From Planctomycetia bacterium (GTDB taxonomy: Bacteria; Planctomycetota; Planctomycetia; Pirellulales; Thermoguttaceae), in NCBI GenBank assembly GCA_030527205.1, contig JAUNBG010000007.1, forward strand, positions 1 to 64,000: DNA of 64,000 nt, written 5' to 3'. Positions 53,600 through 62,842 of this stretch are shown here, one piece after another (position 1 is the stretch's first letter; every line of letters starts with the position of its first letter). Under the pieces are notes generated by a model, which saw only the letters and a program-made list of their open reading frames with translations, had not been told where the DNA came from and did not search any database. Made by a program: the position numbers and the translations under genes.

Positions 53600-53644
53600 T
53601 ATGAAATGGCGAAACCTCTCGCCCATATCGGTTCTGGCATAACG
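53600..53644 (-). repeat. Intergenic repeat family 2, copy 3 (partial)
   Basis: On the minus strand it reads GTTATGCCAGAACCGATATG then GGCGAGAGGTTTCGCCATTT, aligning with the first half of copy 1 apart from a 2-base length difference. It lies just before the lipoprotein's terminator. Confidence 0.45.
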
Positions 53645-53672
53645 CTTGATGAAAAATCGACTTCTTCCCCTG

Positions 53673-53700
53673 AAAAGCAGTTTAACAACTGCTTTTTTTT
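53673..53700 (+). terminator. Rho-independent terminator after the lipoprotein gene
   Basis: AAAAGCAGTT (53673-53682), loop TAAC, AACTGCTTTT (53687-53696) and then further T to 53700: a perfect 10-bp stem with a U-run. The remainder of the gap to 53923 shows no gene. Confidence 0.85.
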
Positions 53701-53923
53701 GTTATAATGACAAAATGAACCGTTTTTATGTTGGGGCAACAACTGCTTTTTGAATTCAACAAGTTGCCTGACAATTTTGGACTTATTGGGAAAAAGCAGA
53801 AATGTTCGAACGGTTTGAAGGCGAAATGTCAAAACCAGAAAAACGTTTTTTATTGATAAATTGTTTCGATAAATCTTCAAGCCTGGAAAATTCGAGAGAA
53901 CATCAAACATTGAAGAAAGAATA

Positions 53924-56155
53924 ATGAAGAAAATATTGGTCTTATTGATTTTTTTCGTTTTTGGGGCAAATGAAACGATTTTGAGTCAAGAATCTCCGAA
54001 AACAGATCCCAGTCCATTTCTGTCAGGAACTCGCGATGAAGAGCGAACTTCTTATCAACAGGCGGGCGGTTATGATCCCCGATTTGATTTGCGATCGGAT
54101 ATCGTTATGGTTTATGGAATCAGCGACTCTGATATCGAAGGACTAAAACTTTGGAAAGAAAAAAGCGGTTCAAAAATGAGTTTGATGACAGGAATCGCTT
54201 GGGGACAATATCAAGATTATTTGAATGGCGATTTTGACGGAATTGATCATTGGGAAGACGCTCAAGTTCAAGCGGATGAACAGCAAATGCTTCATAATCC
54301 AACGATTCCTTATATGGTTCCAAGCATTGCCTTTTGTGAGTATCTGGAATCGCGACTCAAAAAAGTTATTGACGCCGGAATCGATACGCTTTATTTAGAA
54401 GAGCCGGAATTTTGGGCTTTTACTGGATTCAGCAAATCGTTTCAACGCGAATGGCAAATTTATTATCGAGAAAACTGGATTCGACCCGATTCCAATGCCG
54501 ATGCGCAATATCGTTCCGCAAAACTCAAACAATATCTTTATCGGCGCTTGATTGATCGCCTTTGTTCGTCTTTAAAGGAATATTCGCTCCAAAAATATCA
54601 ACGTCCCCTTTCAATTTATATTGCAACGCACAGCTTGATTAGTTATGCGCAAATTCAAATGATTAGTCCAGAATCTTCCCTGCTTGATCTTCCTGGCGTT
54701 GACGGACTCATCGCTCAAATTTGGACGGGAACGTCCCGACACCCCAACGTTTATCAGGGGAAATTCGCGGAAAGAACGTTTGAATCGGCGTTTCTCGAAT
54801 ATAACGTTATGCAGGAAATGGTTCGCGGAACGGGAAAACGAGTTTATTATCTTAACGATCCTGTTGAAGACAATCTCAATTATGATTGGAACGATTATCA
54901 AAGGAATTATTATGGAACGTTGATTGCTTCTTTAATGCAATCCGAGACGTTTTATTATGAAATTTGTCCTTGGCCAAGCCGCGTTTTTCTCGGGAAATAT
55001 CCAGCGGGCAGTCCTGACGCAACGTCCATTCCTGAAAAGTATGCTTCGACTCTTTCGCTGACGTTTCAGCAACTCCGGGATATGAAGCAAGATGACGTTC
55101 ATTGGGATCAGGCAACGGAAGGAATTGGCGTTTTACTTTCCGATTCCGCAATGTTTCAGCGAGCGGAACCGACCGTTCGAGACGGCGCTGTTAACGATGA
55201 AAACGATTCAACTCGAGCAACGCAACTCGATTTAAGCGCTATGAGCGGCTTTTATGGATTGACGATTCCGCTGATCAAGCACGGAATTCCGATTGACGTT
55301 CCGGTTCTTGATCATGTTCTTCGTTATCCCGGTTATCTTGAAAAATTCAAGGTTCTTGTTTTAAGTTATGAATTTCAAAAACCGCTTCATCCAGGAATTC
55401 ATGCTGCTCTGGCCGATTGGGTCAGTCGCGGCGGAATTCTGATTTATGTTGGCGCGGAAACCGATATATATCATCAAGTTCGCGATTTCTGGAATTCGGG
55501 AAACTCCGACTTCAAATCTCCGGGCGAACATCTGTTCAATCTGCTTGGAATGCCTCGAAATGCTGAAAGCGGACAATATTCGTTCGGAAAAGGATTCGTT
55601 TTGGTCGAACGACGTCATCCGGCTCAATTTTCCCGTTCGATCGAAAAGGCAAACGAATATCGAAATTTAATTGCTTTGGCAATGGATCACAAAAATGAAA
55701 AGCTCATTGAGAAAAATTATTTTCTTAAACATCGCGGCCCCTATATTGTTGCGGCTGTCCTGACGGAATCCATTTCGGATGATCCGCTCGTTTTAAACGG
55801 TCGATTCGTCAATTTGTTAGATTCTGAATTGAAGTTTGTCAAGGAAATTTCTGTTAAACCTTCGGAAAAAGTTTGGCTGCTTGATCTCGATAAAATTTCT
55901 CAAACGACTCCCCTTATGCTTGCTTCGGCGGGACGAATCGAAACTTGGAATCCAACGGAAAAATCGCTCGATTATTCTCTTTCCGCAACGAAGGATATTG
56001 AGTTGATATCGCTGCTTAAATTGCCCTCGAAACCGGAAAAAGTCATTATTGACGGGCAATCGTTTGATGAATATCGTTGGGATTCTGAGGCTCAAACGCT
56101 TTTCCTGAAACATCGATCTTCGGGAACAGCCAACGTTTCCATCCAATATCAATAA
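53924..56155 (+). CDS. Exported glycoside-hydrolase-like protein of unknown specificity
   Basis: 743 residues with a signal peptide (about 1-21, ending near LSQ). Residues about 45-370 look like a TIM barrel: GIDTLYLEEPEFWAFTGFS places a Glu-Glu pair at a strand end, as in clan A glycosidases, followed by LSIYIATHSLIS and VDGLIAQIWTG. Residues about 465-560 resemble the glutamine-amidotransferase-like domain of GH42 beta-galactosidases (FKVLVLSYEFQKPLHPGIHAALADWVSRGGILIYVG). The C-terminus is beta-rich. I cannot assign a named family. The last base of its TAA is the first base of miniature element copy F. Confidence 0.6.
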   Translation: MKKILVLLIFFVFGANETILSQESPKTDPSPFLSGTRDEERTSYQQAGGYDPRFDLRSDIVMVYGISDSDIEGLKLWKEKSGSKMSLMTGIAWGQYQDYLNGDFDGIDHWEDAQVQADEQQMLHNPTIPYMVPSIAFCEYLESRLKKVIDAGIDTLYLEEPEFWAFTGFSKSFQREWQIYYRENWIRPDSNADAQYRSAKLKQYLYRRLIDRLCSSLKEYSLQKYQRPLSIYIATHSLISYAQIQMISPESSLLDLPGVDGLIAQIWTGTSRHPNVYQGKFAERTFESAFLEYNVMQEMVRGTGKRVYYLNDPVEDNLNYDWNDYQRNYYGTLIASLMQSETFYYEICPWPSRVFLGKYPAGSPDATSIPEKYASTLSLTFQQLRDMKQDDVHWDQATEGIGVLLSDSAMFQRAEPTVRDGAVNDENDSTRATQLDLSAMSGFYGLTIPLIKHGIPIDVPVLDHVLRYPGYLEKFKVLVLSYEFQKPLHPGIHAALADWVSRGGILIYVGAETDIYHQVRDFWNSGNSDFKSPGEHLFNLLGMPRNAESGQYSFGKGFVLVERRHPAQFSRSIEKANEYRNLIALAMDHKNEKLIEKNYFLKHRGPYIVAAVLTESISDDPLVLNGRFVNLLDSELKFVKEISVKPSEKVWLLDLDKISQTTPLMLASAGRIETWNPTEKSLDYSLSATKDIELISLLKLPSKPEKVIIDGQSFDEYRWDSEAQTLFLKHRSSGTANVSIQYQ

Positions 56156-56263
56156 GGAAGTTCCAAAAAAACGCTGGAAACGCGAGCGTCTCGTCCGCAA
56201 GAATTGGTTTTTGCGACGCTTCCTGAATTGAGTTTATTAAAAAATCCGGTTTTAGAACTTCCT
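56155..56263 (+). mobile_element. Miniature inverted-repeat element, copy F, starting on a stop codon
   Basis: It begins AGGAAGTTCCAAAAAAA on the third base of the upstream TAA and ends GGTTTTAGAACTTCCT. GAGCGTCTCGTCCGC lies near the left end. Left flank AATA and right flank AATT match at three of four bases. The rest of the gap up to 56588 has no gene. Confidence 0.82.
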
Positions 56264-56588
56264 AATTGTTTGTTCATTTGATGTTCTTCCCAAAGAACTT
56301 TTGAAAATCGTCTTAAAAAATAGAGAAAGACCTTTTTTGAGCCGTTATTTTGCGGAAAGCCTATTGATAAACCAGATTTTATCGGCTTGTCTGCGCGAAA
56401 TCTAAAAGAATGGAAACGTTAACGCTTTGAGTCATTAAAATGAGCAAAAAACGACAAAACAGTTGAAATGATCTCTTGACCAGATAATACTCATTTCGCT
56501 TAAGGAAAACCAATTTATCCTATTTAAGCGGAATCAATAAAATCAACAGACAAGCCAATTCATGAGAAATTGGTTCAAAGGAAACCCA

Positions 56589-57986
56589 ATGGGAAATTCA
56601 AAAGAAAAGGAAAAAGCCTGGGGCGGAGTTTTCACAGAAACAACCGACAAAAGGGTCGAATTGTTTACCGAAAGCATAAGTTTTGACAAACGTCTGTATG
56701 AGCAGGATATTCGCGGTTCTATTGGCCATGCGAGAATGCTCTGCGATGTCGGACTTTTAGCGCAAGAAGAGTTTGAACGCATTGAAAAGGAACTCCTGGA
56801 AATCAAATCGGAAATTGAACGCGATCAATTTGAATACTCAACGTCTTTGGAAGATATTCATATGCATATCGAACGGGCGTTGATTGAAAGAATTGGCGAT
56901 ACGGGACGCAAACTTCATACAGCGCGAAGTCGAAACGATCAAATTTCAACTGATTTGCGACTTTGGGTTCGAGATTCTACTGATCTTTTGGATTTTTCTT
57001 TGCGCGATTTGCAAGCAGCCTTTATTGGACGCTGCGATAAGGATATGGACGTTGTTTTGCCAGGTTATACGCATACGCAACGGGCTCAACCGGTTTTGGC
57101 CCCGCATTATTGGCTGGCTTATTGCGAAAAATTCAAACGAGATCGACAACGATTGGCTGATTGCCGCAAAAGAGTCAATATTTTAAGTTTGGGCGCTGCG
57201 GCTTGCGCGGGAACAAGTTTGCCGATCGATCGACAAAAAACGGCGGAATATCTCGCTTTCGATGAGATTGCCGCCAACAGTCTTGATATCTCCAGCGATC
57301 GCGATTTTGTTCTGGAATTTGCTTTCTGTTTGGCTCAAATAGCGCTTCATTTAAGCAATTGGGCTGAAGAATGGATTTTATGGTCAACGGTTGAATTTAA
57401 TTTTCTGAAATTGCCGCAGCCATTTTGTACTGGATCGTCGATTATGCCCCAAAAAGTCAATCCGGATGTTTTGGAATTGATTCGCGGCAAAACAGCTCGT
57501 TCCATTGGAAATCTTCAAACGCTTCTCGTTTTAACGAAAGGTCTTCCTTTGGCTTATAATCGAGATCTTCAAGAAGACAAGGAACCTGTTTTTGATTCCT
57601 TCGATTCCGTTAAAGCCTGTTTGGAATTGGCCGCTCCTTTAGTTGCTCAAACAATCTTGAATCGCGAAGCGATTGCCTCCAAATTGGACCGCGGTTATCT
57701 GGACGCAACAAGTTTAATGGAATATCTCATTAAAAAAGGCGTTCCGCAGCGAACGGCTCACGGAATTGTCGGACGTTTGGTTCGTTTTGCCATCGAAAAA
57801 AATGTTCCATTGGCCCATCTTCCCTTAAAAACGATGAAAGAGGCCTGCGAAATGATCGATTATTCCGTTTATGAAGTTCTCGGCGCTGAAAATGCGGTCA
57901 AGGCAATGCAAAGTTATGGTTCAACGGCGCCCGATCAAGTTCAAAAACAGGTCAATCTTTGGAAAATGAACCTCAAGTTTGAATAA
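56589..57986 (+). CDS. argH: Argininosuccinate lyase
   Basis: About 465 residues from the ATG at 56589, which has AAAGGA upstream; the in-frame ATG at 56562 lacks one. It cleaves argininosuccinate to arginine and fumarate, the last step of arginine synthesis. Visible: [78 protein letters not shown] with the catalytic His, and the superfamily signature [12 protein letters not shown] with the catalytic Ser. The stop codon's last base begins miniature element copy G. Confidence 0.97.
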   Translation: MGNSKEKEKAWGGVFTETTDKRVELFTESISFDKRLYEQDIRGSIGHARMLCDVGLLAQEEFERIEKELLEIKSEIERDQFEYSTSLEDIHMHIERALIERIGDTGRKLHTARSRNDQISTDLRLWVRDSTDLLDFSLRDLQAAFIGRCDKDMDVVLPGYTHTQRAQPVLAPHYWLAYCEKFKRDRQRLADCRKRVNILSLGAAACAGTSLPIDRQKTAEYLAFDEIAANSLDISSDRDFVLEFAFCLAQIALHLSNWAEEWILWSTVEFNFLKLPQPFCTGSSIMPQKVNPDVLELIRGKTARSIGNLQTLLVLTKGLPLAYNRDLQEDKEPVFDSFDSVKACLELAAPLVAQTILNREAIASKLDRGYLDATSLMEYLIKKGVPQRTAHGIVGRLVRFAIEKNVPLAHLPLKTMKEACEMIDYSVYEVLGAENAVKAMQSYGSTAPDQVQKQVNLWKMNLKFE

Positions 57987-58071
57987 GGAAGTTCTAAAAA
58001 ACTGTTTTTTACAATAAACTCATTAGGAAAACGCCGCAAAAATCAGTTTCTGCGGGTTTTTCGATCTTCCT
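57986..58071 (-). mobile_element. Miniature inverted-repeat element, copy G, shortened, starting on the argH stop codon
   Basis: It begins AGGAAGTTCTAAAAAACTG on the third base of the argH TAA. The right part is deleted or rearranged: after CAGTTTCTGCGG it jumps to GTTTTTCGATCTTCCT. At 86 bases it lacks about 25 bases of the standard unit, including the inner hairpin. Left flank AATA, right flank GACA. Confidence 0.78.
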
Positions 58072-58232
58072 GACATTAAGAACTTATCGGCAAATGTTGA
58101 CCGAAGAATCGACAAAATGGGGCTTAATCCCAAATCGCAAAGATCATTCTTCTGGGATCCGATGACGCAATATAAGTCTGCTGTATAATATATCGCGTTT
58201 CCTTTAATCAACAATTTAGAAAGAGATGTTTG

Positions 58233-59585
58233 ATGAGAAGAAACAATAGACGCAAATTCTTAAAAACAATGGCTTCTTTAACCGGCGCTGGATTATTTGT
58301 TCCAAACGTCGCTCTTTTGGCAAAATCCGCTGTTTTTATGAAAAATCAGGAAAAGGAAAATATTGAAGAAACGGGCTCTGTTTATCCTGGTTGGAAAGAA
58401 GGGGAAATGGATCTGCATTTCATCTATACCGGAGTTGGAGAATCCTGTTTTCATATCTTTCCTGACGGGACGACAATGTTGATTGATGCCGGCGACAGAA
58501 ATACAAACGCTTATAAACTGAATGTAACCGTTTTGCCCGATCAATCGCGTCATGCCGGCGAATGGATTGCGCGTTATATTGATCGAGTTCATCCAAAAGC
58601 GAACGAAAAAACCATTGATTATCTTCAACTTTCTCATTTTCATAATGATCATGGCGGCGGGCCAGATTCATTTGCCGAAAAAACAAGCGGTCGCGGAAAC
58701 GATTACTATTTGAGCGGCCTAACTCAAGTTGGCGAATTCTGGAAGTTTAGGAAGGGATTTGATCGCGGTTGGCCCAATGACAACAAGCCGGTTCCTATTT
58801 CTGATACAGAATGTTATGACAATTTCCGACGCTTTATTCAATGGAAGGTCGAACATGAAGAACTTCAAATGGAACAATTCGAAGTTGGACGGCTTGATCA
58901 AATTCAACTGCAATATCAACCGGAAAAATATGATTTTCATGTCCGCAACATCTGCGGCAACGGAATTGTCATGAAAGAAGACGGTTCAGGCGTTATCGAT
59001 TGTTTTGAAAAATATCCAAAAAACAAAGAAAGAATCAACGAAAATATTTTAAGCCTTGGAATGGTTTTTGCGTATGGACCATTTCGGTTTTATACTGCCG
59101 GCGATGTTTCTGGAACTCTCGCGGATGATTCGGGAAACCGTTTGAATTTTGAGGAAATGGTTGGAAAAGCGGCGGGCAAAGTTGATGTTTGCAAGGCGAA
59201 TCATCATTCGTATCGGGACGCGATGACGCCGGAGTTTGTTCGAGAAGTTCAAGCGACTGTTTATGTTATTCCTGTTTGGGATCGATTGCATACGCAGGAC
59301 AATACAATGACCAATATGTCTTCAGAAGAACTTTATGCAGGAAAGCGAACAATATGTTCCGCTCAAATTGAACCGGAAGAACAGGAAACGTTTCGGAATG
59401 CTGATTGGATGAAAAACGTTGCCATTGCCGGAGGACATATCGTTGTTAAAGTTTTTGATGGCGGTCGGCAATACAAGGTTTATTTTTTAACGGCAAACGA
59501 CGAAAGCATGAAAATAAAAACCGTTTTGGGACCCTTTGCCTCTCGTTGTTCAAATCAATCAAAACCAATTTCGCAACAGAATTGA
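58233..59585 (+). CDS. Tat-exported metallo-beta-lactamase-fold hydrolase
   Basis: About 450 residues from the ATG at 58233 (a TTG lies one codon earlier). MRRNNRRKFLKTMASLTGAGLF is a twin-arginine signal. The metal site HFHNDHGGG fits HxHxDH at about residues 133-138; further ligands are probably the Asp of YTAGDVSG and the His of KANHHSYRD, as in ComEC-like members of the fold. The substrate is unknown. The long insertion between the first and later ligands (about 145-260) is charged and unrecognised. Confidence 0.82.
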   Translation: MRRNNRRKFLKTMASLTGAGLFVPNVALLAKSAVFMKNQEKENIEETGSVYPGWKEGEMDLHFIYTGVGESCFHIFPDGTTMLIDAGDRNTNAYKLNVTVLPDQSRHAGEWIARYIDRVHPKANEKTIDYLQLSHFHNDHGGGPDSFAEKTSGRGNDYYLSGLTQVGEFWKFRKGFDRGWPNDNKPVPISDTECYDNFRRFIQWKVEHEELQMEQFEVGRLDQIQLQYQPEKYDFHVRNICGNGIVMKEDGSGVIDCFEKYPKNKERINENILSLGMVFAYGPFRFYTAGDVSGTLADDSGNRLNFEEMVGKAAGKVDVCKANHHSYRDAMTPEFVREVQATVYVIPVWDRLHTQDNTMTNMSSEELYAGKRTICSAQIEPEEQETFRNADWMKNVAIAGGHIVVKVFDGGRQYKVYFLTANDESMKIKTVLGPFASRCSNQSKPISQQN

Positions 59586-59650
59586 AATAAAATCAAGCGA
59601 CAAAAAAATCAAAACGAAGCAAAATCAAAATGAAAAGAAAAAAATGAAAA

Positions 59651-60067
59651 TCAGAAATTTTGCTTTTCCAATGTTCCCATTGTCAAAACAATATGCTTAA
59701 GTCCTTTGATTTGATGAAGTCGTTTGAGGATTTCGCGGATTCGTTCCCCTTTTCCGCGCAAAACAATAATTTCCATACAGTTGGAATGATCTAAATGAAT
59801 ATGTTGAGAGCATTGGATTTCATCGCAAAAATCATGCTGCGAATGAAGCAACTTTTCAACAATTCCCGGTTTATGATGATCATAAACCAGAGAAATATTT
59901 CCAGCGACGAACTCGCCTTTCATCCATTCGTCGCGAATTATCGCTTCTCGCATTATATTTTTCATCGCTTCCGAACGGGTTGGAAAACCGCTCTTTTCGA
60001 CATAATCATCAAATTTTTCAAGAAGCTTTTCTTCGACAGAAATACTGATTCGGGCAAGGTTGGACAT
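59651..60067 (-). CDS. nikR: Nickel-responsive regulator NikR
   Basis: 138 residues, the standard size. NikR represses nickel-uptake genes when nickel is plentiful. The ribbon-helix-helix DNA-binding part is ARISISVEEKLLEKFDDYVEKSGFPTRSEAMKNIMREA (about 5-42). The ACT-like metal domain carries HDFCDEIQCSQHIHLDHSNCMEIIVLRG, with the HxH...C nickel ligands and a further His upstream. No nickel transporter or nickel enzyme gene is adjacent, so its targets lie elsewhere. Miniature element copy H occupies its upstream region, starting 50 bases before the ATG. Confidence 0.96.
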   Translation of the reverse strand: MSNLARISISVEEKLLEKFDDYVEKSGFPTRSEAMKNIMREAIIRDEWMKGEFVAGNISLVYDHHKPGIVEKLLHSQHDFCDEIQCSQHIHLDHSNCMEIIVLRGKGERIREILKRLHQIKGLKHIVLTMGTLEKQNF

Positions 60068-60116
60068 AAATCGACCTTTTCTTTTATTCCGAAGCCGATT
60101 TGGAAAATCGAGTTCA

Positions 60117-60223
60117 AGGAAGTTCTAAAAAACCGCCGGGAACACAGACGTCTCGCCCGCTGGAACTTTTGCGACGTTTCCCGAATTGAGTTTATTGTAA
60201 AAAACTGTTTTTTAGAACTTCCT
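60117..60223 (+). mobile_element. Miniature inverted-repeat element, copy H, with 4-bp target duplication, upstream of nikR
   Basis: It begins AGGAAGTTCTAAAAAACCG and ends GTTTTTTAGAACTTCCT, 107 bases, flanked by TTCA on both sides (60113-60116 and 60224-60227). ACAGACGTCTCGCCCGC lies near the left end. It sits between the xylA stop and the nikR start, both on the minus strand. Confidence 0.88.
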
Positions 60224-60260
60224 TTCAGCATAAACAACTTCAAAGCGGCCCAAACATCGC

Positions 60261-61292
60261 TTATTTTAACATTGCATTGAGAATATAATAGTTGAGCTCT
60301 TCATAATCTCGTTCGCCTTGAAGTCGGGCGATTTCTGCGTCGTCCAACGAACGACTTATATCAAGAAGTTTAAGGAAAATCTTGCGACTGTAATCAAGAT
60401 GTTTCAACGCGACGTCATCTTTCTGCGTTCTCATGACTTTAACATCCAATCCGACCCATTCGCCATTTTGACCATATCCGTGTTGATCGAGGACGCGAAC
60501 CTGATTCAATGCGCGGCGAGGATCAACGGCGCCGAAAGTTTGATCCTGATCGAATTTCAGGCCATTTTGATCGTTAAGATGAACGCTCCAAAGTTTCTTG
60601 TGAGCCAATGCGAATCCCATTTCGTCGGAAGGAGAAAGATTGGCCAAAATGGCATGCGCCGTTTCAATAAGACAGCCGACTCGTTCCGGAGCATTCGTCA
60701 TCAATCCGAGCGCGATTGCGTGACCGATCGTTGGAATATACGCGTGATCCATCGGTTCATTCGGTTTGGATTCAATCATAACGCGAACATTTTTGTTATA
60801 GTCGAGCAGAATTTGGATCGCTTCGGCAATTTGTTCGGTTGCGGTTACCGGATCTTTGGCTTCTCGAATATAGGAACCTTCCCGAGCAAGCCAGAAAACA
60901 ATATTATTCGTTCCCAAAGCTTCTGCAATGTCGATCGTTCGTTTAACCCGATTGATCGCAAAGTTTCGGCATTCCGGACAATTGGATGTAAATCCGCCGT
61001 CAATTGTTCGAGGATCCATCCAAAGTCGAGGCGCAACAAATTCGGCGACAAGTCCGTGATCGTCCAATACTTTTTTCAGATCGGCTGCTTCTTTAACAAT
61101 TTGATCCGGAGTCATATTATTCATATTCGGGACAGCGTCGTCATCATGAAACTGAACGCCGTCGAACCCCAGTTTTTTATAAACTTCGAGTTTTTCATTA
61201 AACGGAATCGTTTTGCGAACTTCTGGACCAAACGGATCGGCTCCTTCATGGATATTCCAGGGACCAAACGAGAATCGAAACTTACCTTGCAT
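60261..61292 (-). CDS. xylA: Xylose isomerase
   Basis: About 343 residues from the ATG at 61292, with AAGGAG 7 bases upstream. It interconverts D-xylose and D-xylulose using two divalent metals. The key residues of the family are visible: the catalytic His and Asp in VQFHDDDAVP (about 47), the metal ligands in MIESKPNEP (Glu and Lys, about 173), LIETAHAILAN (Glu, His), HLNDQNGLKFDQDQTFG (Asp pair) and VGLDVKVMRT (Asp). It is shorter than the 380-440 residues of many isomerases and lacks the long C-terminal arm. The FGGY kinase at 41610 could supply the next step. Confidence 0.88.
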   Translation of the reverse strand: MQGKFRFSFGPWNIHEGADPFGPEVRKTIPFNEKLEVYKKLGFDGVQFHDDDAVPNMNNMTPDQIVKEAADLKKVLDDHGLVAEFVAPRLWMDPRTIDGGFTSNCPECRNFAINRVKRTIDIAEALGTNNIVFWLAREGSYIREAKDPVTATEQIAEAIQILLDYNKNVRVMIESKPNEPMDHAYIPTIGHAIALGLMTNAPERVGCLIETAHAILANLSPSDEMGFALAHKKLWSVHLNDQNGLKFDQDQTFGAVDPRRALNQVRVLDQHGYGQNGEWVGLDVKVMRTQKDDVALKHLDYSRKIFLKLLDISRSLDDAEIARLQGERDYEELNYYILNAMLK

Positions 61293-61698
61293 TTTCAAGC
61301 TCCTTAATTAAGGTTAAATGATTGGAAAATGATATTTTTTTGTCTATTTATTGTTTTTTAAATCAAAAAATTAATATTGTGCATTTTCCTTGTTGGTTTA
61401 ACTTTATAAAATCTATATTAACGAAAAAAAAATTAAAAACAAACAATATTTTAAAAAAAACAAAGAAACTTTCCATTTTTTTACAAAAGATCAAGAAATA
61501 ATTGTTTTTTTAATATTTTACAATGTTATTTGTTAATGTCACGAAATTATGTTTATTGTTGTTGGAAAAACTTTTGAATTGGGAGTTTCTTATCCTGAAG
61601 CCGGAATGAGCAGCAGACTTGTTCTTTGATAAATCCGTTGTTGCCCGGCAGAAGAAATAAACGCTGAAATATTAATCGAATAGAATCAAGGTTCAGTT
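61293..61698. other. Extremely AT-rich intergenic region
   Basis: From about 61310 to 61560 the sequence is nearly all A and T, with long A and T runs. It lies upstream of xylA and downstream of the ExbD-like gene. No gene is seen. 61565-61650 has slightly higher GC and weak likeness to repeat family 2. Confidence 0.45.
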
Positions 61699-62781
61699 TT
61701 AATAGGCAACCGATTTTGTTCCGTCTGGCGAAATGGCAATCGGTTGATTCATAGCGAGCGGTCGAACGGCAATTGAATAGTTATTTTTAATCAAAAAAGC
61801 CTTTATATCTCGAAGAAGAGCAAAAGAATCCGGATAAACAAAAAGCGTAATCGTTGAAGATTCCCGAAGATACAAAGAGAGTTTTTTACGAAACTGCGAA
61901 TCCGGTTTCAGGGCCATTTCAAATGATTCGCCGATTTCGTCATTTGTCGGCAGACATTCGCCATAATCGAAACGATAAATCAATTCGATTTCGTTTTTTT
62001 CTCGACTTTGATGTAACGAAGCCAAAAAACGAAATGAATATTGTTCAATGGGACCAATAGTCTGATCAATTTCCGTATTTTGGATATCTCGATAATTCTG
62101 AAAATAACCGCGAACGCGTTCAACGAAAACATTCATTGGAACATGCGAAATGCGACCGTTTTTCAAACGAAAATAACCTTCATGCCCCTCAACTTTTTTG
62201 GATAACGGCGTCGGAACATTTTCCAAAACCGTCGCCTTTGGACGATTTTGCGTCAAAGAATCTTTTGTTCGTTGCAATTGTTCTTTCTCTTGATTCTGGC
62301 GATTGATCTCTTGATTAAGTTCAAAAACAGTCTGGAGTGATTGGTCAAGTTTTTTTGATTCAAGTTCAATTGACGCCTCAAGTTTAGCAATATTATCAAT
62401 GAGATTTTTATGATCGGCGTCCGCCCCGTCCGCTTCCTGACGAACAAGCATCAATTGGGTATTGAGTTCTTCGACTTCATTTTTAACCGTCAAAACTTTT
62501 TCTTTGATTTTTTCAAAGTCGTTCGTTATTTGAATATAAGTTTTTTTCTCTTCGATTGATTCCTTTTCTTTTAAAGGAGAAACGGTCAAAGACGAATCTT
62601 CATTTAATTCAGATTTGTTTTTCTGCGACGATTCGGGATGAACAGCGCGAACCTGAACGCCCGCAATCATAACCAAAATAATTAAAATGCCAACAACATT
62701 GGAAACAATATCAAGAAAAGAATCTTGACCGTCTTGATTTATTTCGCTTTGTCGAGAATGATGTCGAAATCTTGTTTTCAT
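61699..62781 (-). CDS. Membrane-anchored coiled-coil protein, ExbD-like N-terminus
   Basis: 360 residues. The N-terminus QDSFLDIVSNVVGILIILVMIAGVQV holds one membrane span with an Asp at its start, as in ExbD/TolR/MotB-type proteins. Residues about 95-195 are a long Glu/Lys/Gln coiled coil. The C-terminal third (HEGYFRLKNGRISHVPMNVFVERVRGYFQ...) is compact and periplasmic. Planctomycetes commonly encode such proteins beside a MotA/TolQ/ExbB channel gene, which would lie off the right edge here. The energised-motor role is inference. Confidence 0.7.
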   Translation of the reverse strand: MKTRFRHHSRQSEINQDGQDSFLDIVSNVVGILIILVMIAGVQVRAVHPESSQKNKSELNEDSSLTVSPLKEKESIEEKKTYIQITNDFEKIKEKVLTVKNEVEELNTQLMLVRQEADGADADHKNLIDNIAKLEASIELESKKLDQSLQTVFELNQEINRQNQEKEQLQRTKDSLTQNRPKATVLENVPTPLSKKVEGHEGYFRLKNGRISHVPMNVFVERVRGYFQNYRDIQNTEIDQTIGPIEQYSFRFLASLHQSREKNEIELIYRFDYGECLPTNDEIGESFEMALKPDSQFRKKLSLYLRESSTITLFVYPDSFALLRDIKAFLIKNNYSIAVRPLAMNQPIAISPDGTKSVAY

Positions 62782-62842
62782 TTTATTTTGAACGTTAACT
62801 TAATACTCAAACTGTCAATAACGGTTTTGTCTATAAATGTTT

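Noticed and set aside
59600-60260. NikR operator palindrome (GTATGA-N16-TCATAC) near nikR
   Set aside because: Neither half-site is present in the expected arrangement.
60318-61307. 329-codon plus-strand frame opposite xylA
   Set aside because: Antisense shadow of a clearly conserved isomerase; composition is basic and unlike a real protein.
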